This document shows, piece by piece, positions 50,870 through 56,832 of a stretch of DNA of 56,832 nt (the first letter of the stretch is position 1; every line of letters begins with the position of its first letter). A program made the translations under genes and the position numbers. Source of the stretch: a virus; IMG/VR virus record IMGVR_UViG_3300020152_000004, positions 1 to 56,832 of that record; one strand, given 5' to 3'. A model generated the notes under the pieces. It did no database searches. It saw only the letters and a program-made list of their open reading frames with translations, and was not told the DNA's origin.

Positions 50870-51262
50870 ATGGCGCAGACAATCACGCTGACCGAGCCGG
50901 TGGCATCCGATGACCTCACCGCGGCATATCCGCGCTCCACGCGCGGGATGAGCGCTACGGAAATCGAGACGAAGCTCCGCATCCTGGAGCGCGCGTTGCG
51001 CTCGACCTACTGCATCCTGGATCAATCTTCAGACTGTGACTCCGTGCTCGCGGACGCGATGATCGCCGCATGGCCGTCGTTCCTCGTCCAGCTCGAGCAG
51101 GTGGCATCGAAGCAGACCTCCCCCGACTCTCATGCCGTCCGCTATGCGACGGCCTCAACGAAGTTCGACTTCCCGGCGATTATCGGGACCATGCTCGGAG
51201 ACTACGTGGATGTCGACGCCGTCGGTGCACCGCCGTCGACCACGAAGCTCGAGCGCTGCTAG
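50870..51262 (+). CDS. Head-tail connector protein
   Basis: 130 residues, helical, with LRSTYCILDQSSDCDSVLAD and RYATASTKFDFPAIIG. The length and place right after the capsid genes match gp6-like head-tail adaptors (HK97 type). Name is by position and fold pattern. Confidence 0.5.
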   Translation: MAQTITLTEPVASDDLTAAYPRSTRGMSATEIETKLRILERALRSTYCILDQSSDCDSVLADAMIAAWPSFLVQLEQVASKQTSPDSHAVRYATASTKFDFPAIIGTMLGDYVDVDAVGAPPSTTKLERC

Positions 51263-51265
51263 GCC

Positions 51266-52321
51266 ATGTCTACAATCCCCCCAGGCACTGCACTTGATCG
51301 CGCGGCCATGGAGCGCGTGGAAGCCTTGGCGGAGCTGTTCCGCGTGGCGGCGAAGGAGCTGCGTCAGCTCGAGAGACAGATGCGCGCGAACACATACCGC
51401 CGGGCGTACCTGAAGGCACGCATCGCGGAGGCGCAGCGCATCATTGACTCGCTGATCTCCATTCGAACCGGATCGATGACCGGCACCGTGGTCGACTGGG
51501 CCCGGGTCAGCATCCCGCCGACTTACCAGTTCGGCGCCGGCCTCGCAGTCCGGGATCTCCAGGTGCAGATGGTGGCGGTGACGGCCGGTGCGCCCACGAT
51601 CCACGTGCGGGCGGTCGACGCGCTCATCGACCGTTTCCTCACGAATAGCACTCAGATCGTCATCAAGATGCAGGCGAACGTGCTGCGCACAGTGCGCGTC
51701 GTCCTGGAGCAGTCTGGCTTCGGACCCGAGATCGCGCAGGGCATCATCGGTGGCCTGCCGCGCCGCACGGTGTCGAAGCAGCTTGCCACCGCGCTCCGAA
51801 AGGCCGCGAGCGTTCCCCTCCCGGCATCCAAGCCGGCTGACTTCACGCATGTGGAGATCAACGGCAGGTTTTTCCCAGTAGAGACGTGGGCGGAAATGCA
51901 TGCCCGGACTGAGCTCGCTCGGGCCAGCACCGCCGGCACGAGGGTGATGACGGTCGTGAACGGCGTGCGTCATGTGCAGATCACATCCCATGCACACGAG
52001 CCGTGCATCTGCACCCCGTTTGAGGGGCGGATCTACGCGCTCGAGCAGGGGGATCCGGATTTCTCGTGGATCGGGGATGTACCGAACGGCGGGTGTCCGA
52101 TGCACCCGAACTGCGTGCACCGCGAGGCGCCTGCGGTCATCGCTTTCCTGCAGGAGCGTGGAGAGATCGAGGGGCGCACGAGGATCCCGGAGGCGTTTGT
52201 CGGCCTGGATGCTTCTGAGCTCGCGCGCATCGTGCGCGAGAACCGCGACCAGCTCCAGTCATACTCGATGCGCCGCAGCGGTTACCTGCCCGAATCTTTC
52301 CGCATCAAGGCGGTCGCCTGA
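51266..52321 (+). CDS. MuF-like minor head protein
   Basis: 351 residues. Helical N-terminus, then the region HAHEPCICTPFEGRIYAL and GGCPMHPNCVHREAP, which is the C-terminal Cys/His signature of MuF-type head morphogenesis proteins (H-P-N-C-x-H). Unusually placed after the capsid gene, not after portal. Likely minor capsid or injected protein. Confidence 0.7.
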   Translation: MSTIPPGTALDRAAMERVEALAELFRVAAKELRQLERQMRANTYRRAYLKARIAEAQRIIDSLISIRTGSMTGTVVDWARVSIPPTYQFGAGLAVRDLQVQMVAVTAGAPTIHVRAVDALIDRFLTNSTQIVIKMQANVLRTVRVVLEQSGFGPEIAQGIIGGLPRRTVSKQLATALRKAASVPLPASKPADFTHVEINGRFFPVETWAEMHARTELARASTAGTRVMTVVNGVRHVQITSHAHEPCICTPFEGRIYALEQGDPDFSWIGDVPNGGCPMHPNCVHREAPAVIAFLQERGEIEGRTRIPEAFVGLDASELARIVRENRDQLQSYSMRRSGYLPESFRIKAVA

Positions 52322-52605
52322 TGTACGACGAAATGCGCGACACGGTCTCGTGGAAGCGGTCCCTGGGAGAATCGAAGATCCCAGGGTTCCGTCAGTACGG
52401 TGACCCGGTTTCGATTCCAGCGAGGAAATCCCGGTCAATCCAGGACATAGGTGGCGACCTGACGTCGGATGTCCAGTTCACGGTACTGCCCGAACATGAA
52501 GTGAGCCCGCAGGACGTGATCGATGGCGCAGAGATCCTGAAGGTGGCGGAGGCGCAGGATGACTACGGCAACGTCCTCTGGAGGACGGCATATGGCCGGT
52601 CGTAA
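52321..52605 (+). CDS. Head closure / head-tail joining protein
   Basis: 94 residues with ATGA-type overlap. Short beta-barrel-like protein (SDVQFTVLPEHEVSPQDVID, then EILKVAEAQDD) typical for stopper proteins of the phage head-tail interface. Overlaps the next gene by 14 nt. Confidence 0.6.
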   Translation: MYDEMRDTVSWKRSLGESKIPGFRQYGDPVSIPARKSRSIQDIGGDLTSDVQFTVLPEHEVSPQDVIDGAEILKVAEAQDDYGNVLWRTAYGRS

Positions 52606-53023
52606 CCTCGTCCAGGCGACCGACCGGTATGCCCAGGTAGCGGCCGAGATGCGCGCTGGTGTATCGCAGGGGCTGAAAGACATCACGCTGGATCTGTTGG
52701 GCCTTTCGGTAGCCCGAGCACCAGTCGACGAAGGCAACCTCCGCGGGTCAGGCACCGCGCACTTCGGTGGCCAGCGAATCGCCGATGGTAGAGACTTCGA
52801 TCGCGAGGCGATCGGGAACGAAGGCGTCACCGGCGGCGCAGGATCGGACTCCACGACCGGAATCGTCGCCTTCAACAAGGTCTATGCTGTCGCGCAGCAT
52901 GAGCGGACCGACTACGCGCACCCGAAGGGTGGCGAAGCGAAGTTCCTCGAGCGCCCGCTCGAGGAGAACCGCCAGCGTTACATCCGGCACCTTCGCGACT
53001 CCGGAAAGCGAGCGGTCCGCTGA
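52592..53023 (+). CDS. HK97 gp10-like tail completion protein
   Basis: 143 residues from the ATG at 52592. SVARAPVDEGNLRGSGTAHF and YAVAQHERTDYAHPKGGEAK, then FLERPLEENRQRYI, are typical for the HK97-gp10/tail completion family. It connects head to tail and precedes the terminator gene. Confidence 0.82.
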   Translation: MAGRNLVQATDRYAQVAAEMRAGVSQGLKDITLDLLGLSVARAPVDEGNLRGSGTAHFGGQRIADGRDFDREAIGNEGVTGGAGSDSTTGIVAFNKVYAVAQHERTDYAHPKGGEAKFLERPLEENRQRYIRHLRDSGKRAVR

Positions 53024-53439
53024 TGCTCGCGATCGCGATTCAGCAGTATCTGGCCGACGCCGGCGTCGCGTGGGTCGGCGTGGATGCGCTGGGCGATTTC
53101 GCGACGACCGGCCCCGCGAAGGTGTCAGTGCACACCGAGTCCGACGCGAACGCTGAGCTCAACACCGATACGTACGGCGCGCGCGTGCAGCTCCGGAGTC
53201 GTGCGCCCAATGCTGTCGATGCTGAGAAAGCATGCCGCACCGCGCTTGAACTGCTCCTCGCGGCCGATGGGCAGACCCTGCAGTGGGAGGACCCCACCGG
53301 CGAACCCGTATCCCACGCATACACTCTCGAAGCGATCAGCGTGGTGACCCGCCCGACCTGGTATCCAACAAAGGAGCCCGGGGAGGAAACGAGCTGCAAT
53401 GTGCGGCTGTTCGTAACCGAAACTCCAACGGAGGACTGA
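53023..53439 (+). CDS. Tail terminator / minor capsid protein
   Basis: 138 residues, beta-rich (VSVHTESDANAELNTDTYGA, then QLRSRAPNAVDAEKACRT). Position before major tail protein fits a tail terminator (gpU-like). Confidence 0.6.
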   Translation: MLAIAIQQYLADAGVAWVGVDALGDFATTGPAKVSVHTESDANAELNTDTYGARVQLRSRAPNAVDAEKACRTALELLLAADGQTLQWEDPTGEPVSHAYTLEAISVVTRPTWYPTKEPGEETSCNVRLFVTETPTED

Positions 53440-53440
53440 A

Positions 53441-53869
53441 ATGGCAAAGGCAATTGCGCTCGGAACCAAGCTGCTGATCGAGAATGACGAGGACCCGGCC
53501 GAGTTTGTCGCGGTTGGTAACCTCACGTCGATCGGAGTTCCGGGTCCGGAAAAGGGCGAAGTGGATTCGACGGACTTCGACAGCGAAGCGGTGGAGTCCC
53601 TGCCCACGCTGCCGGACAACGGCGAGTTCGAGTTTGCAGGGAACCTGAACGAGGGCGACGCGGGTCAGGCTCTCGCATTCGCAGACGCGAACGACGCAGA
53701 CGCACCTGTTCGGAACATGAAGATCCAGTTCACGCGGCAGGACGTGGAGTACCTGTTCACTGGATGGGTCAAGCGGTTCCGGCCGACCGCTCCCGGCCCC
53801 CAGCAGCTCTACACGTTCACCGGCAGCATCCGGGTGAGCGGCGCTGTCACGAAGGGCGCGATCGCATGA
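53441..53869 (+). CDS. Major tail protein
   Basis: 142 residues. The pattern VDSTDFDSEAVESLPTLPDN, GEFEFAGNLNEGD and YLFTGWVKRFRPTAPG is that of gpV/TP901-type tube proteins. Position before the gpG/GT frameshift pair and tape measure confirms it. It forms the stacked tail tube. Confidence 0.85.
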   Translation: MAKAIALGTKLLIENDEDPAEFVAVGNLTSIGVPGPEKGEVDSTDFDSEAVESLPTLPDNGEFEFAGNLNEGDAGQALAFADANDADAPVRNMKIQFTRQDVEYLFTGWVKRFRPTAPGPQQLYTFTGSIRVSGAVTKGAIA

Positions 53870-54255
53870 CGATGGAGAACGTCAGCACGCGGACGATCAA
53901 CCTCGATCGTCCGCGCCGGATCGCTCTCACGCTCGGCGCGTTGCGCCGCATGCGCGAACAGGACGTCAGCCTCGAACAGGTGCTCCAGGCGGGGCCGGAT
54001 GCGTCGTCAGACCCGTTCGAATCGCTGGGCATCATCGTGTGGTGCGCGCTGGTGAACGGGGACCGGGAAGACCTCGACCCGACGCAGATGGAGGAGATGA
54101 TCGAGCTGTCTGCGATTCCCTCCATCCAGATCGCGCTCTTCGACCTGATCGCAGGGCAGCAGCAGGACATGCAGAAGGTCGAGACATCGGTGCCCGGAGC
54201 TGTGTCCCGGGGAAAAGCAGGCGCGCGCAAGGGAGCAGGGCGCGCGAAGAAGTAG
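53866..54255 (+). CDS. Tail assembly chaperone G
   Basis: 129 residues from the ATG overlapping the tube-protein stop. RTINLDRPRRIALTLGALRR, helical and acidic, as in gpG-type chaperones. Near its end lies the slippery heptamer G-GGA-AAA (54210-54216), which moves ribosomes into the -1 frame. Chaperones G and GT bind the tape measure and tube protein during tail assembly. Confidence 0.78.
   Translation: MTMENVSTRTINLDRPRRIALTLGALRRMREQDVSLEQVLQAGPDASSDPFESLGIIVWCALVNGDREDLDPTQMEEMIELSAIPSIQIALFDLIAGQQQDMQKVETSVPGAVSRGKAGARKGAGRAKK
54210..54216 (+). other. Programmed -1 ribosomal frameshift site
   Basis: Heptamer GGGAAAA read G-GGA-AAA in the G frame. This is one base from lambda's GGGAAAG slip site and it enters the frame that runs to 54566. 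The product would be 233 residues. Confidence 0.75.
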
Positions 54256-54566
54256 ACCTCGACATGCTCTGGGCGGCGGGTGTGATCGACATGGGCATAC
54301 CTGCGGATCTGTTCTGGTCCCTCACCATGCCGCTCTTCGTCCGCCTGTGGGACCGGCACCGCGCGCGGGAGAAGATGCTCGATCGCCGAGCCGGCACGAT
54401 TGCGGTGGCGATCTACAACGTGAACCGGGACACCACGAAGTATCCGAAGGCGTGGGACTGGACAGACGTGTTCACCGAGCATAAGCCGCCGCCGAAGCCC
54501 ATGACGGAAGACGAGATGATCAAGGCGATGGACATGATGGTCGCCAGGACAGCGCACAGGAAGTAG
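54216..54566 (+). CDS. Tail assembly chaperone T extension (made as GT)
   Basis: 116 residues in the -1 frame, continuing from Lys117 of G as SRRAQGSRAREEVDLD, then MLWAAGVIDMGIPADLFWSL. An ATG at 54264 exists, but the slippery site upstream indicates production as the GT fusion. It ends 7 nt before the tape-measure ATG. Confidence 0.75.
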   Translation, partial: SRRAQGSRAREEVDLDMLWAAGVIDMGIPADLFWSLTMPLFVRLWDRHRAREKMLDRRAGTIAVAIYNVNRDTTKYPKAWDWTDVFTEHKPPPKPMTEDEMIKAMDMMVARTAHRK

Positions 54567-54573
54567 GGGGTCG

Positions 54574-56832
54574 ATGTCCGGAGAAATTGCACGGCTATGG
54601 GCAACGCTCGGGGTCAATGACACCGAGCATCGCGTCAAGATGGCGGCCGCAGAGAGCCGCTTTCAGTCGTTGCGCCGGACAGCGTCCACCGTCACGACCG
54701 CCCTGGCCAGCGTGGGTCTCGCAGTCGGGATTCGCGAGCTCACGCAGTACGCAGACACCTGGAAGCTGGTCGAGGGCCGCCTCAAGCTCGTTTCAGGTTC
54801 GACCACCGAGCTGCGCACCGTCCAATCCGAGCTTTTCCGCATTGCGCAGGAAGCCCGCACTCCATTTGACCAGACGGCGGACATCTATGCGCGGATGGCT
54901 CGCAATGCAGACGGCCTGAACGCCTCCCAGAGCCAGATGCTGACCGTTACGCGCGCCATCAGTCAATCGATGGCCGTGTCCGGTGCTTCGACCGAATCTG
55001 CGCGCGCCGCCCTCATCCAGCTCAATCAGGCGTTCGGAAGCGGCGTCCTCCGCGGGGAAGAGCTCAACAGCGTCCTCGAGCAGGCGCCGCGCCTCGCAGA
55101 AGCTATCGCCACCGGCATGGGCGTAACCGTGGGTGAGCTGCGCGCCTTGGGCGAGCAAGGGAAACTCACCGCAGAGGAAGTATTCCAAGCGCTGCTCGGC
55201 CAATCCACCGCGATCGAGCGTGAATTTGCCGACATGCCCAGGACCGTCGGGCAGGCCCTCACGCAAGTCCGCAACAGCATTATGAGGCAGATCGGCGAGA
55301 TCGACCGATCATCGGGAGCCACGGCGGCGCTTGCGGCCGGCATTGGATCCATCGCCGATAACATGCGCGCACTGGTGGGCGCCATCGGGATCGCCGCAGC
55401 TGCGCTCACCGGACGATTCCTGGTTTCACTGGGAGCTGCCGGCGCCGCGAAGATCCAGTCCGCGCGGCACTCGCATGCGCTCGCACTGGCCGAGCGCGCT
55501 CAGGCTGCCGCATCGCTTGACGCCGCGCGCGCGTCGGAGGTAGAGGCCGCGGCCAAGGTCAGGGAGCTGCAGGTCACTCGTGCCGCGATCGAGCTGTCGC
55601 GGCAGGAGACGGTAGCCGCCCTCCAGCGCAACCAGGCTTTCCTCTCTCGCGCGGTCCCAATCGAGAACCTGCGTCCGCTCGGACATGCTGCGGTCGAGCG
55701 GGAGCTACTGCGACGTGCGCAGGCGACGCAGGCAGTATCTGCGGCGACGGGGGAGCTGGCAGTGCTGGGGCAGCAGCAGGCTCGCATCAATGCCGCGCTG
55801 TCAGGTGCGACGATGAGCGTTGCTGCCGCCGCCGGCGTCGCGGAGGCCCGCGTAACCGCCTTGGCGGCTGCCAGCGCGCGCGCGTCCATTGCGCAGCGAG
55901 CCATGGCCGCGTCATCCGCGCTCATGAGCCGGGCGATGGCTTTCCTGACCGGTCCGTGGGGCATTGCGCTCACGGCGCTCGCGATCGGATTCATGGCGTT
56001 GCGGAAGCCGACGGATGACAGTGCCGCGAGCATGACTGACGCAAGCGAGGCCGCGGACCAGCTCCGGACAGCGTATTCCAACCTCTCACGCGAACAAGTG
56101 ACCGCCGCGAAGACCGCCGCGGCCCTCGCCGTGGAACAGACCCGAGCCCAGATCAAAATGCTCGAGCTGCAGCGCCAGGCTGCGGAGAAAGGAAAGCCCT
56201 CTACGGCCGGTGTTGCCGCACGTGCGATCCTCCCGTCAATCGGCGCCAGCATCGCCACCCGCCTGCCGCAGGTTCGCCTTAACCCGGAGGACCAGGCCGC
56301 CATCGCGTCCACCGAGGCTCTGGACGACGCGATCTCGCAGCTGAACCGCGTACTCGAGATGCAGCAGGGACTCCTGTCGGGCGCGTCGACGGCGCTCGAC
56401 CGATACGGTGAGGAGAGTTCGGACGCGTTCAACAAGATCATCGAGGGCCTCCGCGAGCAGCGCGCGGAGTTCGAGGGCGGAGAACGGGCAGCGTTCCAGT
56501 ACTCGCTCTCGACACGCGACCTGACCGACTCACAGGAGGCAGCGGCGCTCGCGGAGTGGGACCTGACGGAGGCCGCGCGCAGATCGAGGGAGGCACGTGA
56601 GGAGGCGCAGCGCACCAACCAGCAGCTGAAGGAGCGAGTCGCGGACCTGAATCAGGAGATGGCGATCGAATACGAGAGGCTGACTCGCGGGGAAGACGCT
56701 GCGTACGCGCTGCAGCTGGCAACGGAAGGACTCTCGGCCGCTGAAGTCCGAGCGCTGGTGACGAAGCGAGCGGTCAACCGAGAACTCGCTGAAAGTCAGG
56801 AGCGAGAGAAGGACCGCCTCAAAGACCTGGCC
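54574..56832 (+). CDS. Tail tape-measure protein, N-terminal part
   Basis: Starts at ATG 54574 and stays open to the end of the window; in the circle it continues at base 1 and ends at 688 (939 residues). The N-terminal region (about 60-215) has YADTWKLVEGRLKLVSGST, FDQTADIYARMARNADGLNA and AFGSGVLRGEELNSVLEQAP, the tape-measure N-terminal domain typical of lambda gpH. Ala-rich helices and a hydrophobic segment (FLTGPWGIALTALAIGFMAL) follow. Two thirds of the protein is Ala-rich helix. Confidence 0.9.
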   Translation, partial: MSGEIARLWATLGVNDTEHRVKMAAAESRFQSLRRTASTVTTALASVGLAVGIRELTQYADTWKLVEGRLKLVSGSTTELRTVQSELFRIAQEARTPFDQTADIYARMARNADGLNASQSQMLTVTRAISQSMAVSGASTESARAALIQLNQAFGSGVLRGEELNSVLEQAPRLAEAIATGMGVTVGELRALGEQGKLTAEEVFQALLGQSTAIEREFADMPRTVGQALTQVRNSIMRQIGEIDRSSGATAALAAGIGSIADNMRALVGAIGIAAAALTGRFLVSLGAAGAAKIQSARHSHALALAERAQAAASLDAARASEVEAAAKVRELQVTRAAIELSRQETVAALQRNQAFLSRAVPIENLRPLGHAAVERELLRRAQATQAVSAATGELAVLGQQQARINAALSGATMSVAAAAGVAEARVTALAAASARASIAQRAMAASSALMSRAMAFLTGPWGIALTALAIGFMALRKPTDDSAASMTDASEAADQLRTAYSNLSREQVTAAKTAAALAVEQTRAQIKMLELQRQAAEKGKPSTAGVAARAILPSIGASIATRLPQVRLNPEDQAAIASTEALDDAISQLNRVLEMQQGLLSGASTALDRYGEESSDAFNKIIEGLREQRAEFEGGERAAFQYSLSTRDLTDSQEAAALAEWDLTEAARRSREAREEAQRTNQQLKERVADLNQEMAIEYERLTRGEDAAYALQLATEGLSAAEVRALVTKRAVNRELAESQEREKDRLKDLA
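56706..56832. repeat. Terminal direct repeat, right copy (circular contig overlap)
   Basis: Exact copy of 1-127; see that entry. Removing one copy gives a 56,705-bp circle. Confidence 0.93.

Overview
The window is almost certainly one complete circular genome of a temperate, tailed double-stranded DNA phage with a lambda-like siphovirus layout, from a GC-rich bacterium. The last 127 bases (56706-56832) repeat the first 127 exactly, and the tape-measure gene runs in frame across that join. The true circle is therefore 56,705 bp, cut inside the tape-measure gene. The host cannot be named from sequence alone. The phage attachment site copies the 3' half of a tRNA-Pro(GGG) gene, which offers a direct handle on the host.

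Layout. 1-13860 (+): end of the tail module (tape measure, three minor tail proteins including a Cys-peptidase-like one, a J-like tip protein, a beta-helix tailspike), then lysis genes (holin, second small membrane protein, M15 endolysin, spanin-like protein), then accessory surface proteins. The last group includes a secreted lyase/lectin-like protein and a protein with sixteen 14-residue repeats. 13844-18390 (-): a seven-gene reverse-strand operon. It begins with an HTH repressor and an ImmA/IrrE-like metallopeptidase and continues into five cargo genes: a tail-anchored protein, two small proteins, a three-helix membrane protein and a GHKL ATPase fused to a PD-(D/E)XK nuclease. It looks like a lysogenic-conversion or superinfection-immunity cassette driven from the repressor promoter and is the best candidate here for an undescribed system. 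18483-28980 (+): Cro-like regulator, small early genes, a tRNA-Met-like gene, a putative annealing protein, an SbcD/SbcC pair, an AraC-type HTH protein, a Gp37/Gp68-family protein, an excisionase candidate, a tyrosine integrase and attP with flanking repeats.

29116-42090 (+, with one reverse-strand gene): C5 cytosine methyltransferase, Dam-like methyltransferase, J-domain protein, HNH nuclease, a replication-initiator-like protein with iteron-like repeats inside its gene, RusA resolvase, a Nudix fusion, many small zinc-binding or membrane proteins, a divergent XRE regulator beside a 7-3-7 palindrome, and a ParB-methyltransferase fusion. 42087-56832 (+): terminase small and large subunits, portal, a miniature kinase-like protein, a JAMM metallopeptidase, scaffold, decoration protein, E-type major capsid protein, connectors, MuF-like protein, tail completion and terminator proteins, major tail protein, the G/GT chaperone pair with a -1 slippery site, and the start of the tape measure.

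Together the genes describe a phage that integrates at tRNA-Pro, maintains lysogeny through a repressor/metallopeptidase pair, protects its DNA with three methyltransferases, recombines with an annealing/SbcCD set plus RusA, and builds a lambda-type head and tail. No 300-base stretch lacks a gene. The longest gaps are 28892-29115 (attP), 47416-47612 (terminator), 19888-20071 (tRNA) and 8034-8200 (terminator).
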